DNA of 64,000 nt, taken from Nocardioides panacis. Lineage in GTDB: Bacteria > Actinomycetota > Actinomycetes > Propionibacteriales > Nocardioidaceae. The notes under the pieces were generated by a model that saw only the letters and a list, made by a program, of their open reading frames with translations, was not told the origin of the DNA and searched no databases. Shown piece after piece: positions 1 to 10,454 of the stretch (positions are counted from its first letter, which is position 1; each line of letters starts with the position of its first letter). Both the position numbers and the translations under genes were made by a program. The stretch is taken from assembly GCF_019039255.1 (NCBI RefSeq), contig NZ_CP077062.1:2356001-2420000 (forward strand), read 5' to 3'.

Positions 1-289
1 CCGGCAGGAACGCGGTGCCGACGGCGTACGCGTGCGGCTGCGGGAGCTCGAAGTCGACGACCGCACGGAAGAAGGCGTCCGGGAGGCCGAGCAGGATGCC
101 CGCGCCGTCACCGGAGTCGGGCTCGGCGCCGGTCGCGCCGCGGTGCTCGAGGTTGCGGAGCGCGGTGATCGCCTTGGCGACGATGTCGTGGCTCGCCTCG
201 CCGGTGAGGGTGGCGACGAACGCGACCCCGCAGGCGTCGTGCTCGTGGAGTCCGTCGTACAGCCCCTGGGGCGCCGGGAACGCGTGCAT
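1..289 (-). CDS. gltB: Glutamate synthase large subunit (GltB), N-terminal fragment
   Basis: This is the first 96 residues of the NADPH-dependent glutamate synthase alpha chain, which makes two glutamates from glutamine and 2-oxoglutarate; the gene runs off the left edge. The protein opens [12 protein letters not shown], followed by [12 protein letters not shown]. The cysteine in that motif is the N-terminal nucleophile of the class II glutaminase domain once the short propeptide is removed. [19 protein letters not shown] is the usual glutaminase segment. The ATG at 289 has a GGGAGGG ribosome site about 8 nt upstream, which fixes the start. The 190-nt gap on its upstream side should hold its promoter, but no clear hexamers stand out. 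Confidence 0.93.
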   Translation of the reverse strand, partial: MHAFPAPQGLYDGLHEHDACGVAFVATLTGEASHDIVAKAITALRNLEHRGATGAEPDSGDGAGILLGLPDAFFRAVVDFELPQPHAYAVGTAFLP

Positions 290-479
290 GGGCCATCCCT
301 CCCGTCGTCGTGGCACCCGAAATGGTCCGCGGGGGAGGCGGTCCGGGCGCTTTCTCATGCAAGTGACGCAGGGGACGACATTGGCCCAAGCATCGAGAAG
401 ACTACAGCACGGTAACGTTCGGCAGCCCGGCCAGCGGGACGGGTGGCTCACACTCTGGACGGCGCCCCGGAGGGCCGGA

Positions 480-1214
480 TCAGCCGATCCCGGCGCTCCC
501 CACGAGGCTGCCGAACACGTACGTCAGGCCGGCCGCGGCGGCGCCCAGGACCATCTGCCGCGACCCGCCGTACCACCAGGACCTGCTGGTCACCTGGGTC
601 ACCACGGCGCCGCAGACGAACAGCGCGAGCAGCGTCACCAGCATCCCGGGGACCAGGGTGTCCGCGCCGAGCAGATAGGGCAGCACCGGGATCAGCGCGC
701 CCACGGCGAACGAGAGGAACGACGACACCGCCGCGACCATCGGCGAGGCCAGGTCGTCGGGGTCGACGCCGAGCTCCTCGCGCGCGTGCACCGCCACCGC
801 GTTGTCCACGTTCGCGTGGATCTGCCGGGAGACCTCCGCGGCGAGCACCGGGTCGATCCCCTTCGCGACGTACATCTCGGCCAGCTCGCCGGCCTCGCCC
901 TCCGGGTTGGCGATGATCTCGCGGCGCTCCTTGTCGATCTCGCGCTGGGCGGCCTCGGACTGGCTGGCGACCGAGGTGTACTCCCCCGCCGCCATCGAGA
1001 ACGCCCCCGCAGCCAGGCCGGCGAGCCCGGCGAGCACGACGGCGGCGGACCCGGTGTGGTCCCGGGTCCCGCCCGCGACCCCGGCGATCAGCGCCAGGTT
1101 GGAGACCAGGCCGTCCATCGCGCCGAACACCGCGGGACGCAGCCAGCCACCGGTGACGTCGGGGTGGTCGTGGGAGATCTCCGGAAGATCGGGAACGCGC
1201 GCGTCGGTGGTCAT
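480..1214 (-). CDS. VIT1/CCC1 family transporter
   Basis: This is a predicted inner-membrane transporter of the vacuolar iron transporter family (VIT1/CCC1), whose members move Fe2+ or Mn2+ out of the cytoplasm. The 244-residue protein has an N-terminal segment with [16 protein letters not shown], typical of the first VIT helix. Next comes a Met/Glu-rich membrane helix ([19 protein letters not shown]), then a charged cytoplasmic stretch rich in Glu that in VIT proteins binds metal, and finally three hydrophobic segments. The ATG at 1214 (MTTDARV) was preferred because the longer form only adds a basic tail that looks like untranslated leader. It lies 48 nt downstream of lgt and may share its transcript. 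The metal is not predictable from sequence. Confidence 0.85.
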   Translation of the reverse strand: MTTDARVPDLPEISHDHPDVTGGWLRPAVFGAMDGLVSNLALIAGVAGGTRDHTGSAAVVLAGLAGLAAGAFSMAAGEYTSVASQSEAAQREIDKERREIIANPEGEAGELAEMYVAKGIDPVLAAEVSRQIHANVDNAVAVHAREELGVDPDDLASPMVAAVSSFLSFAVGALIPVLPYLLGADTLVPGMLVTLLALFVCGAVVTQVTSRSWWYGGSRQMVLGAAAAGLTYVFGSLVGSAGIG

Positions 1215-1262
1215 GGGCGCCAACCTAACCAAGCGGCGCCGGCATTTCACCGAAGGAAAGCC

Positions 1263-2271
1263 TCACCTGTCCTGGGGATCGTCCTCCGGCACCGGATGCT
1301 GGTCGGTGCCCCCTGGGTCACGTCTCGTCACCGTTGTCGGAGCACCCTCCACGGCGGCGGAGCTGGGTACGGCGGTCGCGTCGGCGTCGGACCCGGCGGC
1401 GGTGCCGTCGGTCCCGGCGGACGGGACGTAGCTGTCGCGGAACACCGACTCCTCGCGGCCGGGGTGCCGCCGGCCGACCACCACGAAGTACGTCGCGGCG
1501 AGCAGGAACACCACGATCGAGGTCCACACGTTCAGCCGCAGGCCGAACACGTCGTTGGCCTCGACGGCGTCGATCCGGAGGTACTCGATCCAGCCCCGGC
1601 CGGCGGTGTAGCCCATGACGTAGAGCGCGAACGCCCGGCCGTGGCCGAGCCGGAACCGGCGGTCGGCCCAGACGACCAGCGCCGCGACGCCGAGGTTCCA
1701 ACCGAACTCGTAGAGGTAGGTGGGGTGGAACGTCTCGTACTTCTGGTACTGCGGCGCGAGCGACGCCCGGTGCGCCGGGTCGATCTCCAGCCCCCAGGGC
1801 AGCGTCGTGGGCTTGCCGAACAGCTCCTGGTTGAACCAGTTGCCCCAGCGGCCGATCGCCTGGGCGACCACGATCCCGGGGGCCAGCGCGTCGGCCATCG
1901 GCGGCAGCTTGATGCCGTAGCGCCGGCAGCCGATCCAGGCGCCGACGCCGCCGAGCGCGATCGCCCCCCCAGATGCCCAGGCCGCCCTGCCAGACGTAGA
2001 GCGCCTTGATCGGCTCCCCGCCCTCGCCGAAGTAGTTCCGCGGGTCGGTGATCACGTGGTAGAGCCGGCCGCCGACGAGGCCGAACGGCACCGCCCAGAT
2101 GGCGATGTCGGAGACCTGGCCGCGCACGCCGCCGCGGGCCGCCCAGCGACGCTCGCCCATCCAGATCGCCACGACGACGCCGAGGATGATGCACAGCGCG
2201 TAGGCGCGGATCGGGATCGGGCCGAGGTGCCAGACGCCCTGGCCGGGACTGGGGATGAAGAGCGGGATCAC
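1263..2271 (-). CDS. lgt: Prolipoprotein diacylglyceryl transferase (Lgt), frameshifted in the sequence as given
   Basis: Lgt transfers diacylglycerol from phosphatidylglycerol to the lipobox cysteine of prolipoproteins at the cytoplasmic membrane. The first part carries [11 protein letters not shown] (the conserved Lgt His region), and the second part [13 protein letters not shown], the Lgt signature, followed by several membrane helices and a hydrophilic C-terminal tail. The two parts are in different frames. At 1964-1970 there is a run of seven C (seven G in the coding strand), and removing one restores [15 protein letters not shown] through to the second half, giving about 335 residues. 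The start is a GTG whose bases overlap the stop of the SCO1-like gene (GTGA), indicating translational coupling. Lgt is normally essential in actinobacteria or at least important, so a sequencing error is likelier than a true pseudogene. Confidence 0.88.
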
Positions 2272-2921
2272 AGGCCGGGCACCTTGTCGTCGAGGATCGT
2301 GGTGATGTCGTCGGCCAGCGTGGACGGGTCGGTGCCCTGGGTCCAGACGAAGGGGGCCCGGTGGTCCGGGAGCAGGCCGATGATCTGGGTGCCGTGCGCG
2401 ACGTCGTAGCCGCCGGACGCGAGCTTCTTGCCCTTCGCGATCTCCACGTCGAACGCCGTGCCGAGCTCGACGATCTTCGCGAGGTCGCCGGTCAGCCCGT
2501 CGAAGGACGGGTCGAAGCGGTCCAGGTAGCTGCGCAGGGTGGCGACGTCGTCGCGGGCCGGGTCGGTGGTGACGAAGACCATCTGCACCTTGGCTCTCTG
2601 CGCGTCGTCGAGCCGGGTCAGCGAGGAGGCGATGTTGGCCATCACGACCTGGCAGATGTCCGGGCAGTGCGTGTAGCCGAAGAAGACCAGGGTCAGCGGC
2701 TTCGTGGCATCCGTCGCCAGGTCGTACGTCGCCCCGTCGGCGTCCTCGAGCGGCACCGAGGGCACCCGGTAGGGGGTGGGCAGCACGATGCCGTTGAGGC
2801 CGTCGTCGTCGTGGATGCTGACGTCCGCGACCGGTCCCTCGGCGCCCGGCGACTGCCCGCCGCAGCCGGCCAGCAGCAGCGCGAGCACGGCGGTCATCGA
2901 GGCGAGGGTGCGACTACGCAC
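2268..2921 (-). CDS. SCO1/SenC-family copper lipoprotein
   Basis: This is a thioredoxin-fold SCO protein, likely a copper chaperone for cytochrome c oxidase assembly on the outer face of the membrane. It has a signal peptide with a lipobox (LLAGC, Cys about residue 20). The SCO metal-binding CxxxC sits in [12 protein letters not shown], and the distal His in [14 protein letters not shown]. The length of 217 residues is normal. It overlaps the end of trpA by 8 nt and the start of lgt by 4 nt, so trpA, this gene and lgt are probably co-translated. Placement next to lgt is apt, because Lgt would lipidate this protein. Confidence 0.9.
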   Translation of the reverse strand: MRSRTLASMTAVLALLLAGCGGQSPGAEGPVADVSIHDDDGLNGIVLPTPYRVPSVPLEDADGATYDLATDATKPLTLVFFGYTHCPDICQVVMANIASSLTRLDDAQRAKVQMVFVTTDPARDDVATLRSYLDRFDPSFDGLTGDLAKIVELGTAFDVEIAKGKKLASGGYDVAHGTQIIGLLPDHRAPFVWTQGTDPSTLADDITTILDDKVPGL

Positions 2922-3707
2922 GCCGGACGCCCTCGGCGAGGTCGCGGGTGAGCTCGGCCAGCGAGGCGAGCCCGGCCGCCCGGTCCGGACCGGCGTCGAG
3001 CAGCCGGCGCACGAACGCCGACCCGACGATCACGCCGTCGGCGTAGCGGGCCACCTCGGCGGCCTGGTCGCCGCCGGAGACGCCGAGCCCGACGCACACC
3101 GGCAGGTCGGTGACCGCGCGGGTCCGCTCGACCAGCGGGGCCGCGAGGTCGCTGCTGGCGTCCCGGGCACCGGTCACCCCCATCACCGCGGTCGCGTAGA
3201 CGAAGCCCCGGCACGCCTGCGCGGTCTGCCGCAGCCGCACGTCGGTGGAGGACGGCGCGACCAGGAAGATCTTGTCGAGCCCGGTGGCGTCCGCGGCGAC
3301 GACCCACTCGTCGGCCTCGTCGGGCACCAGGTCGGGGGTGATCAGTCCGGCGCCGCCGGCGCTGGCCAGGTCGCGCGCGAACCGGTCGACGCCGTAGCGC
3401 ACGACGGGGTTCCAGTAGGTCATCACCACGGTGGGCACGCCCGTCTGCGCGACGGCCTCGACGGCGCGGAGCACGTCGCTGGTGCGGGTGCCGGCCTCGA
3501 GCGCCTGCTGGGCGGCCGCCTGGATGGTCGGGCCGTCCATCACCGGGTCGCTGTAGGGCAGCCCCACCTCGATCACGTCGCAGCCGGCCTCGACCATCAC
3601 CCGCATGGCCTGCACGGAGCCGTCGAGGTCGGGGAAGCCGGCGGGCAGGTAGCCGACCAGCGCGCTGCGGCCCTCCGCCTTCGCCGCGGCGAAGGCCTTC
3701 TGGGTGC

Positions 3708-3711
<4 letters not shown>
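2914..3711 (-). CDS. trpA: Tryptophan synthase alpha subunit
   Basis: TrpA cleaves indole-3-glycerol phosphate to indole and glyceraldehyde 3-phosphate, and passes indole through a tunnel to TrpB. The 265-residue TIM-barrel protein contains both catalytic acids in the usual contexts: Glu in [12 protein letters not shown] and Asp in PVMDGPTIQ. The phosphate-binding loops (GLGVSGGDQ and IVGSAFV) are also present. The ATG at 3711 overlaps the trpB stop as ATGA, the classic coupling for equimolar subunits. It is the last trp gene of trpC-trpB-trpA and reads directly into the SCO1-like gene. Confidence 0.97.
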
Positions 3712-5021
<1,310 letters not shown>

Positions 5022-5056
5022 GCGGTGCGTGCTCCTGTGGGTGCTCGTCGCGCGAG

Positions 5057-5863
5057 CTAGTCGCGCTGCTTCAGGGCGGGGTGCGCGCCGGCGGCCACCA
5101 GGTCGGCGACCGCGGAGCGGGGGTCGTCCCCCTTGACCAGGGTCTCGCCGACCAGGACGACGTTCGCGCCCTGCTTGGCGTACTCGAAGACGTCGTGCGC
5201 GCCACGGACGCCGGACTCGGCCACCCGCACCACGTCGTCGGGGATCCGGGGGGCCAGCCGGGCGAAGGTGTCCCGGTCGACCTCGAGGGTCTTCAGGTTG
5301 CGGGCGTTCACGCCGATCAGGGTCGCGCCGGCGGCCAGCGCCCGCTCGACCTCCTCCTCGTCGTGCACCTCGACCAGCGGGGTCAGGCCGATGGAGACCG
5401 CCCGGTCGAGCAGCGCCTCGAGCTCGTTCTGGGTGAGCGCCGCGACGATCAGCAGGGCCAGGTCGGCGCCCGCGGCGCGGGCCTCCCACAGCTGGTAGGA
5501 GGTGACCATGAAGTCCTTGCGGAGCACCGGGATGCCGACCGCGGCCCGGACCGCCTCGAGGTCGGCCAGGCTGCCGCCGAAGCGGCGACGCTCGGTCAGC
5601 ACGCTGATCGTGGCCGCGCCGCCGGACTCGTAGTTCGCCGCCAGCCGCGCGGGGTCCGTGATCGTGGCGAGCGCGCCCTTGCTCGGGCTGGACCGCTTGA
5701 CCTCCGCGATCACGCTGACGCCGGGGGCCCGGAAGGCCGGCATCGGGTCGAGGGCGTCCGGGGCGTGGCGCGCCGCCTCCTTGAGGTCCGCGAGCGGGAC
5801 CGCCGCCTCCCGCTCGGAGAGGTCGGAGCGGACACCCTCGATGATCTCGTCGAGGACGCTCAT
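5057..5863 (-). CDS. trpC: Indole-3-glycerol phosphate synthase
   Basis: TrpC closes the indole ring, converting CdRP to indole-3-glycerol phosphate. It is a monofunctional TIM barrel (about 268 residues) with [12 protein letters not shown] (catalytic Lys and phosphate contacts), [15 protein letters not shown] and VAESGV in the normal order. There is no TrpF domain; in this organism that step is expected from PriA at 12.9 kb. A GTG lies two codons upstream, but the ATG at 5863 is placed about 7 nt after a GGAGGGG ribosome site and is the better start. No leader peptide or attenuator is visible in the 140 nt before it. Confidence 0.96.
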   Translation of the reverse strand: MSVLDEIIEGVRSDLSEREAAVPLADLKEAARHAPDALDPMPAFRAPGVSVIAEVKRSSPSKGALATITDPARLAANYESGGAATISVLTERRRFGGSLADLEAVRAAVGIPVLRKDFMVTSYQLWEARAAGADLALLIVAALTQNELEALLDRAVSIGLTPLVEVHDEEEVERALAAGATLIGVNARNLKTLEVDRDTFARLAPRIPDDVVRVAESGVRGAHDVFEYAKQGANVVLVGETLVKGDDPRSAVADLVAAGAHPALKQRD

Positions 5864-6004
5864 GGACACCCCTCCCTGCTGATGACGCTGCTGACGAACC
5901 TGTCGTTGACGTTGCCGATGGCCCGGCGCTCTGACCAGGTCCCTAGACTCTCACGAGACCCGGACCCACCCCGAACCGCGCCCACCGCGCACGGAGACAC
6001 CCCG

Positions 6005-6532
6005 ATGAGCTACCCGCCCGGAACGCCCGATCCCACCGATCCCGACGGCAGTCGCGGCGCCGGTGACCCGTGGGCCACCCCGTCCGGCGACCAGCCCACG
6101 CAGCCGACCCCGCAGCCGCCGTACGGCGCCCCGCAGCAGCCCTACGGCTACGGCCAGCCGGACTACGGCCAGCAGCCCTACGGCTACCCCCCGCAGCCGG
6201 GCTACGGGCAGCAGCCGCCCTACGGCTACCCCGCCCCGCAGCGCACGAACGGCAAGGCCACCGCGGCGCTGTGGACCGGGATCGCCTCGCTGGTGCTGGC
6301 GTTCTGCTGCGGCCTCGGCATCACCGGCATCCTGCCCATCGTGCTCGGCGTGAAGGCCCGCGGCGAGATCCGCGCGACCGGCGGGCAGCAGGAGGGCGAC
6401 GGCATGGCGCTGGCCGGGATCATCACCGGAGCCGTCGCGGTGGTGCTCAGCCTGGTCGTCATCGCGGTCATCGTGCTCGCCTTGGTCAGCGGCGACGCCA
6501 ACTTCGACGGGACCACCCAGACCCGCGTCTGA
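6005..6532 (+). CDS. DUF4190 membrane protein with Pro/Tyr/Gly-rich N-terminus
   Basis: This 175-residue protein has two parts. Residues 1-80 are disordered and rich in Pro, Gln, Gly and Tyr, with repeats of the QQPYGY type. Residues 80-165 hold two membrane helices around the conserved GxKARGEIRATG and GDGMALAGIITG motifs of the DUF4190 family. Its function is unknown, and members are usually small membrane proteins of Gram-positive bacteria. A -10-like TAGACT lies at 5944-5949, so the mRNA probably has a short leader. The following gene encodes a shorter relative, suggesting tandem duplication. Confidence 0.8.
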   Translation: MSYPPGTPDPTDPDGSRGAGDPWATPSGDQPTQPTPQPPYGAPQQPYGYGQPDYGQQPYGYPPQPGYGQQPPYGYPAPQRTNGKATAALWTGIASLVLAFCCGLGITGILPIVLGVKARGEIRATGGQQEGDGMALAGIITGAVAVVLSLVVIAVIVLALVSGDANFDGTTQTRV

Positions 6533-6622
6533 GCGTCTTCCTTCCCGCGGGCACCGGAACCGATAGCGTCTGCCGCCACGACCGGTCGCCCGACCGGTCG
6601 CGTTCTCACGTGGGGAGACACC

Positions 6623-6967
6623 ATGAGCTACTCGGCACCTCCGCCGCCCGGTCAGAGCGGCCCGCCCGGCTACGGCGACCAGTACGGCGGCGGCTACGTG
6701 CAGCCGGGCAACAACCCGAAGGCCGTCTGGGCGCTGGTCACCGGCCTCCTCGGCCTGCTGTGCTGCGGCCCGGTCGGGATCGCCGGGATCGTGCTGGGCA
6801 ACTCCGCCAAGCGCGAGATCGACGCGGCCGGCGGCGCGCAGACCGGCCGCGGCATGGCGCAGGCCGGCGTCGTCCTGGGGATCATCGCCGTGGTGTGGAC
6901 GGTGATCGCGCTGGTGCTGTTCGTCACCGGGGTGCTCAGCCTGCCCTCGAGCAGCACCTCCCCGTAG
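6623..6967 (+). CDS. DUF4190 membrane protein (paralogue of the preceding gene)
   Basis: This 114-residue protein opens with a short Pro/Gly/Tyr-rich tail and then has two hydrophobic helices. Between them lie GNSAKREIDAAGG and GRGMAQAGVVLG, the same DUF4190 signatures as in the gene 90 nt upstream. A cysteine pair (LLCCGPVG) in the first helix matches the FCCGLG of the neighbour. A likely -10 (TAGCGT, 6564-6569) and a GGGGAG ribosome site just before the ATG indicate independent transcription. The function is unknown. Confidence 0.8.
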   Translation: MSYSAPPPPGQSGPPGYGDQYGGGYVQPGNNPKAVWALVTGLLGLLCCGPVGIAGIVLGNSAKREIDAAGGAQTGRGMAQAGVVLGIIAVVWTVIALVLFVTGVLSLPSSSTSP

Positions 6968-6971
6968 CCCG

Positions 6972-7406
6972 TCAGGGCGCGAGCCACGCCCCGGCGGGTG
7001 TGTTGCGGACCACCGCGAACGCGAGCGCCACGACGAGTAGCGACACCGCGAGGACCACGTGCCGGCGTGCGGCACCCTGCCGCACCCGGCCGTGCCAGCG
7101 GTCCAGCGTCGTCCGCGCCCAGGCGAGCACCAGGAACGGGATCGCCGCCACGAGGAGCAGGTTGCTCGAGGCCGCGGCCGCGACGTCGCCGCGCGTGAGG
7201 TCGTTGACCGCGCGCAGGCCGCCGCACCCGGGGCAGTAGGTGCCTGTGAGCAGCAGCCAGGGGCAGTAGCCCCACGCCCCGCTCCGGTGCGGGTCGCGCA
7301 GGTGCAGCAGCACGCTCGCGCCGAGCACGCCCCCGGCCAGCAGCAGCGGCCCGCTGACCCGCTGCCGGCGGCTGCGCGGGACCTGCGGCGGGAGCGTGGT
7401 GGTCAC
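6972..7406 (-). CDS. DUF2752 membrane protein
   Basis: This 144-residue predicted membrane protein of the DUF2752 family has the defining segment CPWLLLTGTYCPGCGGLRAVNDL, in which two Cys-Pro motifs and the CPGCG cluster resemble a metal- or heme-linked site. About three membrane helices follow. Members often sit in actinobacterial gene clusters with trp or cell-envelope genes, but no activity is established. It lies directly downstream of the HGxxPAAW protein (1 nt apart) and is the last gene of the hisI operon. It converges with the DUF4190 pair with only 4 nt between them. Confidence 0.82.
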   Translation of the reverse strand: MTTTLPPQVPRSRRQRVSGPLLLAGGVLGASVLLHLRDPHRSGAWGYCPWLLLTGTYCPGCGGLRAVNDLTRGDVAAAASSNLLLVAAIPFLVLAWARTTLDRWHGRVRQGAARRHVVLAVSLLVVALAFAVVRNTPAGAWLAP

Positions 7407-7407
7407 G

Positions 7408-7614
7408 TCAGTGACGCGAGGCGGGCACCTGCTCGGCGCCCAGACCCATCCGCTGCATGACCTTGCCGACGACCGGGCCGAGCACGCCGATCACGACGCC
7501 GACCCAGAACATCGGCCAGTTGCCGATGACGAGGCCGAGACCCCCGACGACGAAGCCGACCAGGATGACCAGCACCCCGGTCCAGGCGGCGGGGGTGTTG
7601 CCGTGGTGAGCCAT
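7408..7614 (-). CDS. HGxxPAAW-family small membrane protein
   Basis: This 68-residue protein begins MAHHGNTPAAW, which matches the HGxxPAAW signature of a small actinobacterial family normally found beside tryptophan genes. Two hydrophobic helices follow, joined by a short Gly-rich turn (VIGNWPMFWVGVVIG). The ATG at 7614 was chosen because the family signature starts there; the longer reading frame adds 13 residues with no similarity. The GGGGAGCTCC upstream supplies a ribosome site. Its role is unknown; conserved neighbourhood suggests a link to tryptophan metabolism or transport. Confidence 0.85.
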   Translation of the reverse strand: MAHHGNTPAAWTGVLVILVGFVVGGLGLVIGNWPMFWVGVVIGVLGPVVGKVMQRMGLGAEQVPASRH

Positions 7615-7669
7615 CGCGGGGAGCTCCTTGCAGATCGGGAAGCGGACACGCACATCCTAGGACCTGGGC

Positions 7670-8254
7670 TCAGGCGGTCGGGTCGCGCCCGTCGTCCAAC
7701 GCGCGCCACATGTCCTGCTCGCCGACCGGAGCGGTCGCGCGGGCGTCGGCCTGGGCAGCCGGCGCGTCGTACCTGCTGCCCATCGCCGGCCACCGAGGCG
7801 CCCACAGCAGGGCGAGCACGAAGGCCACGGTGCTGAGCAGCCCTCCGACGGCGGCCGCGTAGTACCAGCCGGTGACCGCGGTGCTGAAGGCGTCGGCGCC
7901 GGACGCCCCCTTCGCCATCACGGCGGTCAGCGAGTCGGCCTGCGCGCGGCCGTGCGAGGCGAGGGTGGCGGCGAGCGCGCCGGCCGAGGCGAGCACGCCG
8001 AGCACGGAGACCACGCGCCGGGTCCGCAGGCGGACCACCAGGACCACGCCCCAGGCGGCCAGGGCCACCAGCGCGAGCGCGACGACCAGCGGCGCGGACT
8101 CCGAGCCCTTCGCGACGGCGGTCACCGGGGTGCCGGCCGCGCTGCCGGTGGTGCGGGCCCAGTCGTGCGCGCCCGCGACGGCCGCCAGCGCGGCTCCGCC
8201 GAGCCCGAGCAGGACGACCGGCCCGAACGAGCGGCTGCGCGGCCGCTCAGCCAT
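7670..8254 (-). CDS. Trp biosynthesis-associated membrane protein
   Basis: This 194-residue protein has four predicted membrane helices and fits the Trp_oprn_chp family, found in actinobacteria next to trp genes. Features are a short basic N-terminus and [10 protein letters not shown] in the first extracytoplasmic loop. That loop is followed by a helix pair, an [13 protein letters not shown] segment, and a soluble C-terminal tail of about 35 residues ending in Asp/Arg. It overlaps the end of hisI by 8 nt, so translation is coupled. In many relatives this gene follows trpE, but here no trpE lies between hisI and it. The biochemical role is not established. Confidence 0.84.
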   Translation of the reverse strand: MAERPRSRSFGPVVLLGLGGAALAAVAGAHDWARTTGSAAGTPVTAVAKGSESAPLVVALALVALAAWGVVLVVRLRTRRVVSVLGVLASAGALAATLASHGRAQADSLTAVMAKGASGADAFSTAVTGWYYAAAVGGLLSTVAFVLALLWAPRWPAMGSRYDAPAAQADARATAPVGEQDMWRALDDGRDPTA

Positions 8255-8597
8255 CGGACAGCGGGAGCGTGGAGGCGTCGAAGCAGGTGCGGTCGCCGGT
8301 GTGGCAGGCCGGGCCCTCCTGGTCGACCTTGACCAGCAGCGTGTCGCCGTCGCAGTCGAGGCGGACCTCCTTGACGTGCTGGCGGTGGCCGGACGTCTCG
8401 CCCTTGACCCACAGCTCCTGGCGCGACCGGCTCCAGAACGTCGTACGCCCGGTGGTGAGGGTGCGGTGCAGCGCCTCGTCGTCCATCCAGCCGACCATCA
8501 GCACCTCGCCGGTGTCGTGCTGCTGCACGACCGCCGCCACGAGTCCCTGCGCGTCCCGCTTGAGACGGTCCGCGATGTCCGGAGCGAGCGATGTCAT
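8247..8597 (-). CDS. hisI: Phosphoribosyl-AMP cyclohydrolase
   Basis: HisI opens the adenine ring of phosphoribosyl-AMP, the third step of histidine synthesis. The 116-residue protein is monofunctional (no HisE domain). It contains [27 protein letters not shown], the acidic [11 protein letters not shown] motif that binds Mg2+, and the two cysteines of the shared zinc site in [10 protein letters not shown]. It begins the run hisI, Trp-associated protein, HGxxPAAW protein, DUF2752. A GATACT hexamer (8604-8609 on this strand) lies 6 nt before the ATG, suggesting a leaderless transcript. Confidence 0.96.
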   Translation of the reverse strand: MTSLAPDIADRLKRDAQGLVAAVVQQHDTGEVLMVGWMDDEALHRTLTTGRTTFWSRSRQELWVKGETSGHRQHVKEVRLDCDGDTLLVKVDQEGPACHTGDRTCFDASTLPLSDG

Positions 8598-8630
8598 GGG
8601 TCCAGTATCCCGGCCGACGGAAGCCGGGAG

Positions 8631-10454
8631 TCAGTGGGAGGACTGCTGGGCGGCCCAGGAGGCGTGCAGGCGGCCGTAGACGCCCCCCTCGGCGACCAGG
8701 TCGGCGTGCGGGCCGCGTTGCACGACCCGGCCCTTGTCGACCACCACCACCTCGTCGGCGTTCTCGGCGGTGGTCATCCGGTGCGCGATCGTCACCGAGG
8801 TGCGGCCCTTGGTGAGCCGCTCCAGGGCCCGGGCGATCCGCATCTCCAGGGCGGGGTCGACCGCGCTGGTCGCCTCGTCGAGGACCAGCAGCTCGGGGTC
8901 GGCGAGGTGCGCCCGGAGCAGGGCGACGAGCTGCCGCTCCCCCGCCGACAGCGACTCGCCGCGCTGGCCGACGCGGGTGTCCAGGCCGCGCGGCAGGGTC
9001 TCCAGCCAGTCGGTCAGCCCGAGCTGCTCGACGCCGGTGAGGATCTCCTCGTCGCTGGCGTCGAGCTTGCCGTAGAGCGCGTTGGCCCGCAGCGTCGAGT
9101 CGAACAGGAAGCCCTCCTGCGGCACCAGCACGACCCGCTCGCGCAGCGACGAGAACGGCACGTCGCGCAGGTCCGACCCGTGCAGGCGTACGACGCCGGA
9201 GCTCGGGTCCATCAGCCGGGTCAGCAGCTTGGCCAGCGTGGTCTTGCCCGAGCCGGTCTCGCCGACCACCGCGAGCCGGGTGTTGGGGGCGATCTCCAGG
9301 TCGATCCCGTGCAGCACCGGGGCGCCGCCGGGGTAGGCGAACCCGACGTCCTCGAAGGAGATCGTCACCGGCTCGTCCGGCAGCCGGGTGCCCGCGTCAC
9401 CGGGGTCGACGACGTCGGCCGGGGTGTCCAGGATGCCGATCACCCGGCGCCACCCGGCGATGGCGTTCTGGGCGTCGGTGAGCACCTGCGTGCCGATCTG
9501 CACGGGGCCGACGAACAGCGTGACCAGGAACGCGAAGGCCAGCACCTTGCCCGCGGTGATGTCGCCGTCGACGCCGAGCAGCACGCCGACGATCAGCACG
9601 CCGGCGTTCGCGAGGCCGGCCGACACCCCGCCGAGCGAGAAGGAGAACGCGGTCAGGCCCTGCGCCTTGGTGCTGGCGGCCTTGTAGCGGTCGATGGCGG
9701 TGTCGATGCGCTCCTGGGTGCGCCCCTCGATCGCGTAGGACCGGACGGTGGCCGCCCCCACGACCGGCTCCGAGACGGCGCTCAGCATCACGCCGACCTG
9801 CTGGCGGACGGTGCCGTAGGCCGCGGAGAGCCGGCGCTGGAAGTAGCGCAGGGACAAGAACAGCGGCAGGAAGCAGACCCAGACCACGATCGTCAGCTGC
9901 CAGCTGTAGTAGGCCATCACCAGGGTGGCGACCAGGATCTGGCCGAACGAGACGATCGAGATGATGCCGCCGAAGATCAGGAACTGCGAGACCTGGTCGA
10001 CGTCGCTGGTGACCCGGGACACCAGGGCGCCGCGCCGCTCGGTGTTCTGGGTGAGCAGCGGCAGGTCGTGGACGTGCCGGAACGCCTTGATCCGCAGGGT
10101 GGCCAGGCCGCGCTCGGCGCTGGTGAACAGCCGGTAGGTCATCTGGTACGACGCCAGGCCGGTCACCACCACGGCGACCGCGGCGACCATCATCACCGTC
10201 GCGGTGAAGGCGACGTCGGGACCGCCGGGTGCGTTCACGCCCTTGTCGAGGGTCTGCTGCACGGCGACCGGCACGACGATCCGGCCGAGCGTCGAGAGCA
10301 CCGCGAACGCGAGCGTCCCGCGGATGCCGTCCTTGAGCTCCGGCGACAGCTCGATGCCGCGGGCGATCGTGCGCATCGCCCGCATCGACTCGCCGGAGTC
10401 CATGCTGGTGCCGGTCGGGGGGCCCGTCTGGGGGCCCGTCGTGGTGCTGGTCAC
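8631..10454 (-). CDS. ABC exporter half-transporter, catalytically complete subunit
   Basis: This is a type IV (exporter) half-transporter of 607 residues with six N-terminal membrane helices and a C-terminal ATPase. Walker A is GETGSGKTT, Walker B LLVLDEATSAVD with the catalytic Glu, and the switch His is in IAHRM. The signature is LSAGERQ rather than LSGGQ. The preceding half-transporter shows the opposite pattern (good signature, altered Walker B and switch). Together they predict a heterodimer with one consensus and one degenerate ATP site, as in TM287/288 or BmrCD. The GTG start overlaps the partner's stop (GTGA). The substrate is unknown; multidrug or lipid export is a reasonable guess. 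Confidence 0.9.
   Translation of the reverse strand: MTSTTTGPQTGPPTGTSMDSGESMRAMRTIARGIELSPELKDGIRGTLAFAVLSTLGRIVVPVAVQQTLDKGVNAPGGPDVAFTATVMMVAAVAVVVTGLASYQMTYRLFTSAERGLATLRIKAFRHVHDLPLLTQNTERRGALVSRVTSDVDQVSQFLIFGGIISIVSFGQILVATLVMAYYSWQLTIVVWVCFLPLFLSLRYFQRRLSAAYGTVRQQVGVMLSAVSEPVVGAATVRSYAIEGRTQERIDTAIDRYKAASTKAQGLTAFSFSLGGVSAGLANAGVLIVGVLLGVDGDITAGKVLAFAFLVTLFVGPVQIGTQVLTDAQNAIAGWRRVIGILDTPADVVDPGDAGTRLPDEPVTISFEDVGFAYPGGAPVLHGIDLEIAPNTRLAVVGETGSGKTTLAKLLTRLMDPSSGVVRLHGSDLRDVPFSSLRERVVLVPQEGFLFDSTLRANALYGKLDASDEEILTGVEQLGLTDWLETLPRGLDTRVGQRGESLSAGERQLVALLRAHLADPELLVLDEATSAVDPALEMRIARALERLTKGRTSVTIAHRMTTAENADEVVVVDKGRVVQRGPHADLVAEGGVYGRLHASWAAQQSSH

Noticed and set aside
15-2009. 664-codon forward frame covering gltB, the VIT gene and lgt
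   Set aside because: It is the complement of three real genes and has no recognisable domain or start signal.
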